The translations under genes were made by a program, and so were the position numbers. DNA of 64,000 nucleotides from Saccharospirillum alexandrii (lineage in GTDB: Bacteria; Pseudomonadota; Gammaproteobacteria; Pseudomonadales; Natronospirillaceae). The stretch is taken from contig NZ_RCIP01000006.1 of the NCBI RefSeq assembly GCF_004000275.1, forward strand, positions 62,001 to 126,000. Direction: 5' to 3'. A model generated the notes under the pieces. That model had not been told where the DNA came from. It did no database searches and worked only from the letters and a program-made list of their open reading frames with translations. Below are positions 35,537-43,967 of this stretch, piece after piece (position 1 is the first letter of the stretch; each line of letters begins with the position of its first letter).

Positions 35537-35554
35537 CGACTAAAGGTTTAGTCG
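35537..35554. promoter_or_regulatory. Perfect palindrome in the divergent GGDEF-EAL/uvrD gap
   Basis: CGACTAAA - GG - TTTAGTCG: an 8-bp perfect dyad 83 bp upstream of the GGDEF-EAL start. Could be an operator or a hairpin; no known regulator matches it. Confidence 0.4.
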
Positions 35555-35599
35555 CCCCGCGCCCATCCACAAAGGCCAATACCTTCTGGTACACTACCC

Positions 35600-35615
35600 C
35601 TGTTTTTTTGTACAG
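35600..35615 (+). promoter_or_regulatory. LexA (SOS) box upstream of uvrD
   Basis: CTGT-N8-ACAG with a T-rich centre, 11 bp before the uvrD start. Matches the CTG-N10-CAG consensus and the known SOS regulation of uvrD in gammaproteobacteria. Confidence 0.75.
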
Positions 35616-35626
35616 TGACCTTGCCG

Positions 35627-37792
35627 ATGAGCCTGAATGCCCTGCTAGACCAACTTAACCCCGAACAACGCCAGGCTGTGGAGAGCGATGCCCAGCATCT
35701 GCTGGTGCTGGCGGGTGCCGGCAGCGGCAAGACCCGGGTGCTGACGCACCGCATTGGCTGGCTGATCGCCGCCGGCCTGGCCTCGCCCTACAGCGTGCTG
35801 GCCGTCACCTTTACCAACAAGGCCGCCCGGGAAATGCGCGGCCGTGTTGAAGAGTTGCTGGAAACGCCCTCGAACAACTTGTGGATCGGCACCTTTCATG
35901 GTCTGGCGCACCGGTTACTGAAACACCACAACAAACTGGCCCACCTGCCCGATAACTTTCAGGTCATGGACAGCGACGATCAGCTGCGGCTGGTCAAACG
36001 CCTGATGGTCGATCTGGGCATCACTGACGAACGGGTGCAACCCAAGCAGGTACAGTGGTTCATTAACGGCCAGAAAGACGAAGGCATACGCGCCGAGTAC
36101 GTCCAGACTCATGGCGACTGGTTTCAGGAAACGCTGAAAAACATCTACCTGCGTTACGAAGAAATCTGCCAGCGCAGCGGCCTGGTCGACTTTGGCGAAT
36201 TGCTGTTGCGCGCGCACGAACTCTGGCTCAACAACCCGGACTTGCTGGCCAACTACCAGCAGCGGTTTACCCACCTGCTGGTCGACGAATTTCAGGACAT
36301 CAACACCATTCAGTACGCCTGGCTGCGGGTACTGGCCGGCGACAAACTCAGCCTCACCATCGTCGGCGATGACGATCAGTCCATTTACGGCTGGCGCGGG
36401 GCCAAGGTCGAAACCATTCAGACCTTCAATCAGGACTTCCCTGGCACCCACATGGTACGGCTGGAACAAAACTACCGCTCTACCGCCACCATTCTCGATG
36501 CCGCCAACGCCGTCATCGCCAACAACCCGGCCCGGCTCGGCAAAAGCCTCTGGACCGAGGGCGACCGTGGCGACCCGATTCGCCTGTATGCGGCCTTCAA
36601 CGAACAGGACGAAGCCCGTTACGTTGCCGACGAGATTAACCGGCTGATGGAAAACGGCACCAACGCCAACACCATCGCCATGCTTTACCGCTCCAACGCC
36701 CAGAGTCGGGTGCTGGAAGAAGCACTGATTCACAGCCAGATTCCCTACCGCATTTACGGCGGCCAGCGCTTCTATGAACGGCTGGAAGTCAAAAACGCCG
36801 TCGCCTATTTACGCCTGGTATTGAACCGCCAGGACGACGCTGCGATTGAGCGCATCATCAACGTACCGACCCGCGGCATTGGCAATAAAACCATCGAAAC
36901 CCTGCGAGTCCTGGCGCGCGACCAGGGGTTTTCATTGTGGGAAGCCTGCCTCTCGGCGCTGGAAAATTCAGTACTACCCAAGCGCGCTGCCAATGCGCTC
37001 GAAGACTTCATGCTGCTGATCGCTGACCTCGAAAAAATCGTCACCGAAAAAGAAGAACTCGGTGACATGGTCAAAGACGTGACCGCTGCGTCGGGGTTGA
37101 TTGAACACCACGAAAAAGAAAAGGGCGAAAAAGGCCGGGCCCGGGTCGAAAACTTGCAAGAACTGGTCTCCGCCGCCCAAAGCTTCGCCGGCAACGACGA
37201 AGCCGATACCCCCATTGCTCTGCTCGCGCAATTTCTCGGCGAAGCCTCACTCGATGCCGGCGACAGCCAGGCCGATGAGTTCGAAGACAGCGTGAACTTA
37301 ATGACACTGCACAGCGCCAAAGGCCTGGAATTCGATCATGTATTTCTGGTCGGCCTGGAAGAAGGGCTGTTCCCGCACAAGATGTCGATGGACGACGCCT
37401 CCGGCCTGCAGGAAGAGCGACGACTGGCCTACGTCGGCATCACCCGCGCCCGCCAGATTCTCACCCTCACCTACGCCGAGAGCCGCCGACTTTATGGCTC
37501 GGAAACCTTCAATTCTCTGTCACGATTCGTACGCGAAATTCCGCAAGAATTGCTGACCGAAGTGCGCTTGCGATCAACGGTCAGCCGGCCAGTTAATTTC
37601 GGCCTGCAACAGGATATGGCTATGGACGATGCCGGCTTCAGCCTCGGCCAGCGCGTGCTGCACCCCATGTTCGGCGAGGGCACGTTAATTAACGCCGAAG
37701 GCGGCGGCGCTCATGCCCGGGTACAAGTCTCGTTCGATGACGGCAGCGAACGCTGGTTGATGATGCAGTACGCCAAACTCGAAGCGATCTGA
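35627..37792 (+). CDS. uvrD: DNA helicase II UvrD
   Basis: 721 residues, normal length for UvrD. Walker A AGAGSGKTRVL (about 30), DEFQDIN (motif II, about 222), GDDDQSIYGWRGA (motif III), VRLEQNYRS (motif IV), LMTLHSAKGLEFDHVF (motif V) and VGITRARQ (motif VI) are intact, and the C-terminal Tudor-like VLHPMFGEGTL segment is present. 3'-5' unwinding in nucleotide excision and mismatch repair. ATG 35627 rather than 35615, which would sit inside the LexA box. Followed at 1 bp by a DNA glycosylase gene. Confidence 0.95.
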   Translation: MSLNALLDQLNPEQRQAVESDAQHLLVLAGAGSGKTRVLTHRIGWLIAAGLASPYSVLAVTFTNKAAREMRGRVEELLETPSNNLWIGTFHGLAHRLLKHHNKLAHLPDNFQVMDSDDQLRLVKRLMVDLGITDERVQPKQVQWFINGQKDEGIRAEYVQTHGDWFQETLKNIYLRYEEICQRSGLVDFGELLLRAHELWLNNPDLLANYQQRFTHLLVDEFQDINTIQYAWLRVLAGDKLSLTIVGDDDQSIYGWRGAKVETIQTFNQDFPGTHMVRLEQNYRSTATILDAANAVIANNPARLGKSLWTEGDRGDPIRLYAAFNEQDEARYVADEINRLMENGTNANTIAMLYRSNAQSRVLEEALIHSQIPYRIYGGQRFYERLEVKNAVAYLRLVLNRQDDAAIERIINVPTRGIGNKTIETLRVLARDQGFSLWEACLSALENSVLPKRAANALEDFMLLIADLEKIVTEKEELGDMVKDVTAASGLIEHHEKEKGEKGRARVENLQELVSAAQSFAGNDEADTPIALLAQFLGEASLDAGDSQADEFEDSVNLMTLHSAKGLEFDHVFLVGLEEGLFPHKMSMDDASGLQEERRLAYVGITRARQILTLTYAESRRLYGSETFNSLSRFVREIPQELLTEVRLRSTVSRPVNFGLQQDMAMDDAGFSLGQRVLHPMFGEGTLINAEGGGAHARVQVSFDDGSERWLMMQYAKLEAI

Positions 37793-37793
37793 A

Positions 37794-38309
37794 ATGACCG
37801 GCGTCACCATCAACAGCTTTGCTCCGGTTGAACCGACACAGGCCAGAGTATTAATTATTGGTTCAATGCCGGGCAAGGCATCGCTAACGGCCCACAAATA
37901 TTATGCCCACCCACGCAACGCATTCTGGCCAATACTCGGCCACTGGCTGGGCTTCGATTCAACACTGCCCTACGAGCAACGGCTGACTCAACTGACCCAC
38001 CATCACATCGGTTTATGGGATGCCCTCTACCAGTGCGAACGACCATCAAGCCTAGATGCCGACATCGTAAAAACCAGTATCGTCCCGAATGATTTTTCCG
38101 CCTGGTTTACCCGCCACCCGCAAACACAGGCGGTACTGTGCAACGGCACAGCAGCGTACGACAACTATCGCAAGAAAGTCCTGCCAACACTGAGCACCAC
38201 AGACCAGACCCTGCCCCTACACAAATTACCCTCAACCAGCCCGGCTCACGCCAGCCTCAGTTTTGAACAAAAGAAAGACCAGTGGCGGATACTACTCGAC
38301 TATTTATAA
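37794..38309 (+). CDS. Uracil/hypoxanthine-type DNA glycosylase (family 6-like)
   Basis: 171 residues. GSMPGKASL (about 22) is the active-site motif of the hypoxanthine-DNA glycosylase branch of the uracil-DNA glycosylase superfamily. YYAHPRNAFWPIL and a C-terminal LPSTSPAHASL complete it. Removes deaminated bases from DNA. Starts 1 bp after uvrD (TGA-A-ATG) and so is expected to be SOS-induced with it. A palindromic element cluster follows. Confidence 0.83.
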   Translation: MTGVTINSFAPVEPTQARVLIIGSMPGKASLTAHKYYAHPRNAFWPILGHWLGFDSTLPYEQRLTQLTHHHIGLWDALYQCERPSSLDADIVKTSIVPNDFSAWFTRHPQTQAVLCNGTAAYDNYRKKVLPTLSTTDQTLPLHKLPSTSPAHASLSFEQKKDQWRILLDYL

Positions 38310-38312
38310 ACC

Positions 38313-38492
38313 CAAGTTTCGGAGTTCGGTTTTGCCTCGGTGCCAATAATCCGTGACAGGCACCGGGTAACCCTATCTGGGGCCGGCGTGAACCCATCCA
38401 TGGGGCCTAGACTTCGGCATCCATGCCTCAGACTTCCCCAGATAGGGTCACCCAGTACCTGACACTCAGTTGCTTGCCAACTCCGAAACTTG
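38313..38492. repeat. Outer inverted repeat framing palindromic element copy 6
   Basis: CAAGTTTCGGAGTT (38313-38326) and AACTCCGAAACTTG (38479-38492) are perfect 14-bp complements on either side of element copy 6. This makes a nested palindrome of 180 bp just after the glycosylase stop. Confidence 0.75.
38353..38465 (+). repeat. Palindromic element, copy 6 (short form)
   Basis: Stem CACCGGGTAACCCTATCTGGGG against CCCCAGATAGGGTCACCCAGTACC (near-perfect). The core is CCGGCGTGAACCCATCCATGGGGCCTAGA, and the inner arm is changed to TTCGGCAT...CCTCAGACT. Convergent gap between the glycosylase and ppk genes. Confidence 0.83.
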
Positions 38493-38530
38493 AGTTATAA
38501 GTCACGACTCTGAATCGGCATCCGGATTAA

Positions 38531-38643
38531 GTGACAGCTGCCGGGTAGGCCTATCCGGGGTAGTCCGCAGCAAGGATGCTGCGGCCTAGGCTCCATGGAT
38601 GGATCTACGCCGACCCCGGATAGGCCTACCCGGTGGCTGTCAC
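38531..38643 (-). repeat. Palindromic element, copy 7 (short form, reverse)
   Basis: 30-bp outer stem (38531-38560 with 38614-38643), 28 of 30 positions complementary, ends GTGACAGC/GCTGTCAC. The core on the minus strand has TCCATCCATGG, GCCTAGGCCGCAGCA and TGCTGCGGACT. It lies 66 bp from copy 6 in opposite orientation. Confidence 0.88.
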
Positions 38644-38688
38644 GGACTCCTGGCAATCAAATAAACTATGCCACGGAACCCAACCGAA

Positions 38689-40770
38689 TCAGGGCGTCAA
38701 GCTGCCTGAGCCGATGGCTTCTTCGAGTAGCATCATTTGTGCTGACAAGGGGTCGTGACCGTTGGGTTTTTGCTGATGATAGCGACCGTCGGCATCGAGT
38801 TCCCAAGCTTGCAGGTTGTCGGTCATGTACAGTTCCAGATCCTTGATGACCTTGTCGCGCAGTTTTTTGGTCAGTAATGGGAAGCCGGATTCGACGCGGT
38901 GAAACATGTTGCGGCTCATCCAGTCGGCGCTGGCGAGAATGACGTCCGAGTCGTTATCGTTGTGGAAGCAGAACGCCCGGGTATGCTCCAGGAACCGGCC
39001 GACAATGGAGCGCACCCGGATGTTTTCCGAGATGCCCTTGATGCCCGGGCGAATCTGGCAGACACCGCGAACAATCAAATCAATTTGCACACCGGCCTGG
39101 CTGGCCTCGTACAACTTGCGCACCAGTTGCTCTTCATACAGCGAATTCATTTTTGCGAGCACCCGGGCGGGCTTTCCCGCCTTGGCGAATTCGATCTCGC
39201 GATCGATTTTGCGCATCAGGTTTTTATGCAATGTGAACGGCGACTGATACAAACACTCCAGCTTGCTCACCTTGCCCAGGCTGGTCAGTTGCAGGAAGAC
39301 CCGGTAGACATCGTCGCCGATCTGCTTGTTGCAGGTCATCAGACCGTAATCGGTATAAATTTGCGCGGTTTTGGGGTGATAGTTGCCGGTGCCTAGGTGC
39401 ACATAATGGCGCAACTTTTCGCCTTCACGCCGGGCAATCAGCAGCATTTTTGCGTGAGTCTTGTAACCCACGATGCCGTAAACGACGTGAATGCCGTATT
39501 CCTGCAACCGCTCGGCCAGCGCCACGTTCGCCTCTTCATCGAACCGGGCCAGCAGTTCAATAATCACCGTTACTTCCTTGCCTGCTCTGGCGGCCGACAC
39601 CAGCGCTTCAACGATGATGGAATTCACCCCGGTGCGATACAGGGTTTGCTTGATGGTCAGCACCTGCGGGTCTTTCGCGGCCTGGCGAATCAGATCCACC
39701 ACCGGCATGAACGAATCGAACGGGTGATGCAGCAGGATGTCGCCTTTGCGAATGGCGTCGAAGATGGTGTCCTTGCGTTTTAGAACCCGCGGGACTCTTG
39801 CATCGAAGGGGGTATACAGCAGGTCCGGCCGGTTAACCTGGTCGATCAGTGTGACCAGCCGGTTCAGGTTGACCGGGCCATCAGCGCGGTACAAATCGAC
39901 TTCGCTGATTTCAAATTGCTTGAACAAGAACTGCACCAGTTCATCCGGGCAGTTAGCGGCGACTTCGAGGCGCACTTCATCGCCGTACTGGCGGTACACC
40001 AGTTCGCCTTCGATGGCGCGACGCAGGTCACCGGTTTCCTCTTCATCGACAAACAGGTCTGAATTGCGCGTTACCCGGAACTGGTAGCAACCAATCACCG
40101 TCATGCCGAAGAAAATCTCGTCCATGAAATAGTGAATGATCGACGACATGAAGACGTAATCGTTCGACCCGGATTGGGTTTGCTCAGCTGGCAGTTTGAT
40201 CATATCCGGCAGGGCACGTGGGCACTGTACGATGGCCTGGCCACTGTTGCGGCCAAAGGCATCTTTGCCATCGAGCTTGACGATGAAGTTAAGGCTTTTG
40301 TTCAGAATGCGCGGAAACGGATGCGCCGGGTCCAGCCCAATTGGGCTCAGCAGCGGCAAGACTTCATGTTCGAAATAATACTGCAGCCATTGCGTTTGCT
40401 GCTCGCTCCAGTCTTCGCGTTTGATCACCCGTATGTCGTGCTCTGCCAGCAACGGCAGCAGAGTGGTGTTCAGGGTATCGTACTGGCGCTGAACCAGATC
40501 GTGAGCGCGGCTGGCGATCTGGTCGAGTTGGGTGCGCGGTGATATGCCTTCGGGACCGGTGACCATCGAGCCGGCTTCAAAGCGTTCCTTCAAGCCGCCA
40601 ACGCGAATTTCAAAGAATTCGTCCAGGTTGGTGCTGGAGATGCACAGGAACCGCAGCCGCTCAAGCGGTGGTATGGTGTCGTCCAGTGCCTGAGACAGCA
40701 CCCGGTCGTGAAATTCCAGCAACGACAGTTCGCGGTTGATGAAGTGCTCGTGCGTAATCGGTTCAGCCAT
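38689..40770 (-). CDS. ppk: Polyphosphate kinase 1
   Basis: 693 residues. FINRELSLLEFHDRVLSQA at the start, THAKMLL and YVHLGTGNYHPKTA (phosphorylated His, about residue 430), ASADWMSRNMFHRVE near the C-terminus: a complete PPK1. It makes polyphosphate reversibly from ATP at the membrane periphery. A PhoB box at 40802-40830 precedes it, which fits induction at low phosphate. No exopolyphosphatase gene is adjacent in the window. Confidence 0.95.
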   Translation of the reverse strand: MAEPITHEHFINRELSLLEFHDRVLSQALDDTIPPLERLRFLCISSTNLDEFFEIRVGGLKERFEAGSMVTGPEGISPRTQLDQIASRAHDLVQRQYDTLNTTLLPLLAEHDIRVIKREDWSEQQTQWLQYYFEHEVLPLLSPIGLDPAHPFPRILNKSLNFIVKLDGKDAFGRNSGQAIVQCPRALPDMIKLPAEQTQSGSNDYVFMSSIIHYFMDEIFFGMTVIGCYQFRVTRNSDLFVDEEETGDLRRAIEGELVYRQYGDEVRLEVAANCPDELVQFLFKQFEISEVDLYRADGPVNLNRLVTLIDQVNRPDLLYTPFDARVPRVLKRKDTIFDAIRKGDILLHHPFDSFMPVVDLIRQAAKDPQVLTIKQTLYRTGVNSIIVEALVSAARAGKEVTVIIELLARFDEEANVALAERLQEYGIHVVYGIVGYKTHAKMLLIARREGEKLRHYVHLGTGNYHPKTAQIYTDYGLMTCNKQIGDDVYRVFLQLTSLGKVSKLECLYQSPFTLHKNLMRKIDREIEFAKAGKPARVLAKMNSLYEEQLVRKLYEASQAGVQIDLIVRGVCQIRPGIKGISENIRVRSIVGRFLEHTRAFCFHNDNDSDVILASADWMSRNMFHRVESGFPLLTKKLRDKVIKDLELYMTDNLQAWELDADGRYHQQKPNGHDPLSAQMMLLEEAIGSGSLTP

Positions 40771-40801
40771 GACCCACCTCTGATTCAGATGCGATCAGTG
40801 T

Positions 40802-40830
40802 ATGACAAAACTGTTGCAGAGGTATGACAG
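40802..40830 (-). promoter_or_regulatory. PhoB box upstream of ppk
   Basis: On the minus strand CTGTCAT-ACCT-CTGCAAC-AGTT-TTGTCAT: three 7-mers at an exact 11-bp period, ending 32 bp before the ppk start. The middle repeat is the weakest. Confidence 0.7.
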
Positions 40831-40880
40831 ACGACAGGATTTACGCTTTTCGTTCGGATGTGACTTGGAGGCTCGAGTTC

Positions 40881-41079
40881 GTACCGACCACCGGGTAGCT
40901 CTGATTGAGGTCGGCGTGGATCTATCCATGGCGGTCCGACGTCTCGGGCCTAGGCCGCAGGATATGAATCCCATCCAAGGGATTCACCCTTCGGGCTCGC
41001 TATGCTCATGCTAAAACGCTCCCGGCGTTTTAGTCCCTGCTGCGGGCTACCTCAATCAGAGCTACCCGGCAGTCGGCAC
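40881..41079 (+). repeat. Palindromic element, copy 8 (long form)
   Basis: 30-bp outer stem (40881-40910 with 41050-41079), 27 of 30 complementary. Contains both the GTCCGACGTCTCGGG segment of copy 1 and the long-form hairpins (ATGAATCCCATCCAAGGGATTC, CTAAAACGC/GCGTTTTAG). It lies between two minus-strand genes, downstream of a solute-binding protein and upstream of the ppk promoter. Confidence 0.88.
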
Positions 41080-41132
41080 TTGCCTGGTTGCCCACTTTGT
41101 ACAACACATTACTTCAATATTTATCGAGTCCC

Positions 41133-41903
41133 TTAGTTTTCATTTGGCAGGTACACACCATTAGCCACATTATTCAGAAGAACCTGTACTTTCTGTCGTT
41201 CCTGAATGGCTTGCAGCCCCTGGTTAAACGCCTCGGTCAGCGCTTCGCCTCGGGGGCTTCGGGTAAAGATCAAGCGGTAGGGCCAGGTTTCGACGGGGGT
41301 TGGGTCGTAGCTGATGTCGTTCTGCCGGTCGGCGAAATCCTGCTGCAGAATGTGCAGACCGACCAGTTTATCCATAGCGTAGGCGTCTATTCGTTGCGAC
41401 AGGAGTTTTGAGAAATTTTGTTGCTCCGTGGATACCAGCTCCATCTCCACAGCCGCACCCGCGGCCCGGGCGGCATCGAACCAGGGGTAGCTGGCGCTGC
41501 GCAAGCCCCCGAAGCGTTTGTTGTCCAGATCCCTGAACTCTTGCCAGATCAGGGGGTTATCTTTGTGGTAAAAAAATACCGCCTCGCCTTCAAGAACGAC
41601 GTCTGAAAACAGAAAGCTGGCTTCCCGCTCTGCCGTCTTCACCCACAGAATCGACGCGTCGTATTGGCCACTCTCGACGTAGACCAGCACCCTGGCCCAG
41701 GGCAGAAAGTCGATTTCCACGTCCATGCCACTGGCCTGAAACGCTTCCTCAACGATGTGCGCCGCCACACCATAATGCCGGGCGTTTTCAGACAAATAAG
41801 GGGGCCATTCACCAACCGCAATGCGCACTGATTCCTGAGCGATCAGGGGGCTACAGCATGCCAGCGACACCACGCCAAGGAGCATTTTGCGAACTGAGAC
41901 CAT
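41133..41903 (-). CDS. Family-3 periplasmic solute-binding protein (orphan)
   Basis: 256 residues. Signal peptide ending near LIAQES, mature VRIAVGEWPPYLSE and GMDVEIDFLPWARVL, in the SBP_bac_3 pattern. No transporter genes are adjacent. ATG 41903 is chosen (AGGA upstream, signal peptide begins); an in-frame start at 41942 adds 13 charged residues. Likely uptake-independent sensing or partnership with a distant permease. Confidence 0.75.
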   Translation of the reverse strand: MVSVRKMLLGVVSLACCSPLIAQESVRIAVGEWPPYLSENARHYGVAAHIVEEAFQASGMDVEIDFLPWARVLVYVESGQYDASILWVKTAEREASFLFSDVVLEGEAVFFYHKDNPLIWQEFRDLDNKRFGGLRSASYPWFDAARAAGAAVEMELVSTEQQNFSKLLSQRIDAYAMDKLVGLHILQQDFADRQNDISYDPTPVETWPYRLIFTRSPRGEALTEAFNQGLQAIQERQKVQVLLNNVANGVYLPNEN

Positions 41904-42032
41904 TACATCGTCCTGCCAATTGGGCCAAGATAATCCAAGCATAGCCTACTGCAAATAAGCCTACCGACTATTCTGCTCAGCACCGGCACTCCACCGCACT
42001 GGCGACTCAGTTTGCCTCAACGGGCCAAGCCA

Positions 42033-42593
42033 TCAGACATTAAACGCCAGTGCCTGAGCCGTGACCGTGGTGTTTCTGCGCTTTGAGTACTCAAGCCAGT
42101 GCATGGCAACGTTGAGCTCTTTGATGATGGTGGCCGCTTCAATCACCGTACCATCTTCGAATTCGATGGATTCAGTGGTATGTCCATCGCTGACGAGGGT
42201 CAGGTCGTATCCTCGTTCCAGCGCAGCGTGGGCGGTTGCGCGGATGCACCAGTTGGAGGCAGCCCCGGCCATTACCAGGTGCGAAACACCCAGCCCGTTC
42301 AGCAGCGCTTCCAGCTCGGTCTGCTCAAACGACGAATTGAAGTGTTTGTTAACGCGAGCTTCGCCTTCTGCAGGTTCCAGCTCAGGCACCAACTGCCAGA
42401 GTGTGCTGTTTTGCTGTAACTCCTCATCCGAATGCTGAACCCAGATAACGGGCACGCCTTCGGCACGGGCACGGCTTACCGCCAGGGCGACGTTGTTGGC
42501 AATGCGTGTGGTATCCCAGGCGTTAACCAACACACCCACCTGCATGTCGACAACGACCAGTGCGGCGTTGCCACCTTTCGGACCTTTGGTCAT
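42033..42593 (-). CDS. Isochorismatase-family cysteine hydrolase
   Basis: 186 residues. VVVDMQVGV (catalytic Asp, about residue 17), HSDEEL, NKHFNSSFEQTELEALL and GAASNWCIRATAHAALERG (catalytic Cys, about residue 120) match nicotinamidase/isochorismatase hydrolases. Substrate not deducible. ATG 42593 (MTKGPKG) with TAGGA upstream; the ORF could be extended by three residues. Confidence 0.82.
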   Translation of the reverse strand: MTKGPKGGNAALVVVDMQVGVLVNAWDTTRIANNVALAVSRARAEGVPVIWVQHSDEELQQNSTLWQLVPELEPAEGEARVNKHFNSSFEQTELEALLNGLGVSHLVMAGAASNWCIRATAHAALERGYDLTLVSDGHTTESIEFEDGTVIEAATIIKELNVAMHWLEYSKRRNTTVTAQALAFNV

Positions 42594-42779
42594 TCCTAGC
42601 ACCTCGTAGCGTAATGGAAACCGGCAAGACTGGTGCCTAGATTACGACTGGAAGGCACGGCTTTCCTAGACCTGTTATGCGACATGTCGCATTCGGATAT
42701 CAGTTGACAGCACCCCCTCAATGGCTGCATATTAAAAACCGGACAGCCGGTATGTTTTGATGCCAAAAGGATCCTTATC

Positions 42780-43349
42780 ATGACGCTATTTGAACGGGAA
42801 TACCCCATCCCCGACGCCTTCAAGGAGGTGTTGGGTGCCAGGCAAAGTGCAGGCGCTATGCTGTGCATTGCTCTCGTTACTGCCCTGGCAGCGGTTTTCT
42901 GGAGCCAGGTTCCCAGGCCGGAAGGGGTGCCCTTTGAGCTGGCGCGGTGGGTTCTTGCCTGGTTGTTGATGCTCGATATCGCTGCTGGGGCCGTGGCCAA
43001 CTTCACTCCTGGTACCAACGCTTTCTACGCACAACGCCCGGCCTGGCGCTGGGGGTTTATTGCCATTCACCTTCACTTGCTGGCGATAGGCTGGTTGCTC
43101 GGTTCACCCCTGACGCCACTGCTGTGGGTTTGGGCTTACACCGTGATCACCGCATCTCTGGTTAACGCCTGTTACGGCCGTGCCTGGCAACCCGTTCTGG
43201 CGGGTGGCCTGGTCTGTGTTGGTGTTCTGGTGATAACCAGGCTGTCACTGCCACCCTGGCAACTGTCGCTGGCCCTGTTGTTCATGATTAAGGTGCTGTA
43301 CGCCTTTGCGGTGAATCATTACCCGGAACGGGAGGCCCGAACCCTGTGA
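42780..43349 (+). CDS. Hypothetical inner-membrane protein
   Basis: 189 residues with about six hydrophobic segments (25-42, 55-72, 92-107, 112-130, 140-153, 160-178). Not recognised. AAGGAT precedes ATG 42780. The stop overlaps the GNAT start by 4 bp (GTGA), and a TetR gene follows, so it belongs to a small regulated operon. Confidence 0.65.
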   Translation: MTLFEREYPIPDAFKEVLGARQSAGAMLCIALVTALAAVFWSQVPRPEGVPFELARWVLAWLLMLDIAAGAVANFTPGTNAFYAQRPAWRWGFIAIHLHLLAIGWLLGSPLTPLLWVWAYTVITASLVNACYGRAWQPVLAGGLVCVGVLVITRLSLPPWQLSLALLFMIKVLYAFAVNHYPEREARTL

Positions 43350-43957
43350 CACCGACAACCATCGGGCTCCTGGCCAACCCGGATCAGGCTGTTGTCAGTG
43401 CCTTGCTGAGTAACGCCTTTGCCGCTGACCCGGCTTACCACTACTTTCTTGAAGGCTGCGCGCCGGCTGACCGGGACCGCTACCGCGATCACCTGGTGCG
43501 GTTTATCGTCAGGTATCACTGCCGGTCGGGGATGCCGGTCTGGGGAGTGACCCGCCAGGGCGTGCTGGTTGCCTGTGCCCTGCTGGAAGTACCAGCCCCG
43601 GGCTGGCGAGGAGCCATTGCCGTGCTCACAACGCTGCCCTCGCTGATTGGCCGGGTTCCCTGGTCTTGTGTGGCGCGAATGAACCGTTACGCCCTGCGCA
43701 GTCGCCAAGGCCTGCCAGCGACCTTTCGCTACTTTCTGGTCAAAATCGGGGTCGCACCCGGCCAGCAAGGCCAGGGGTTTGGTAAACAGCTGATCCAGGC
43801 CCTGGCTGACTATTGCTTTCAGCTGGGTGAAACGCTGGCGCTGGATACCGAGAACCCGGCGAACGTGCCCTTGTACCAGCACCTCGGTTTTCACCTGCAC
43901 GACGAACGAATGCTGGATACACTGAGCATTTACCGACTGCACCTGCCACCGGAGTAA
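43346..43957 (+). CDS. GNAT-family N-acetyltransferase
   Basis: 203 residues. KIGVAPGQQGQGFGKQLIQAL is the acetyl-CoA-binding strand-loop and ENPANVPLYQHLGF the C-terminal motif. The start is GTG 43346, coupled by a 4-bp overlap with the membrane gene. Similar in length to GNATs that sit beside TetR regulators of stress or antibiotic response. Substrate unknown. Confidence 0.8.
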   Translation: MTPTTIGLLANPDQAVVSALLSNAFAADPAYHYFLEGCAPADRDRYRDHLVRFIVRYHCRSGMPVWGVTRQGVLVACALLEVPAPGWRGAIAVLTTLPSLIGRVPWSCVARMNRYALRSRQGLPATFRYFLVKIGVAPGQQGQGFGKQLIQALADYCFQLGETLALDTENPANVPLYQHLGFHLHDERMLDTLSIYRLHLPPE

Positions 43958-43967
43958 CCCGAACGCC

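Noticed and set aside
742-41079. Palindromic repeats as a CRISPR or insertion sequence
   Set aside because: Copies are dispersed by kilobases, not regularly spaced, and contain no transposase.
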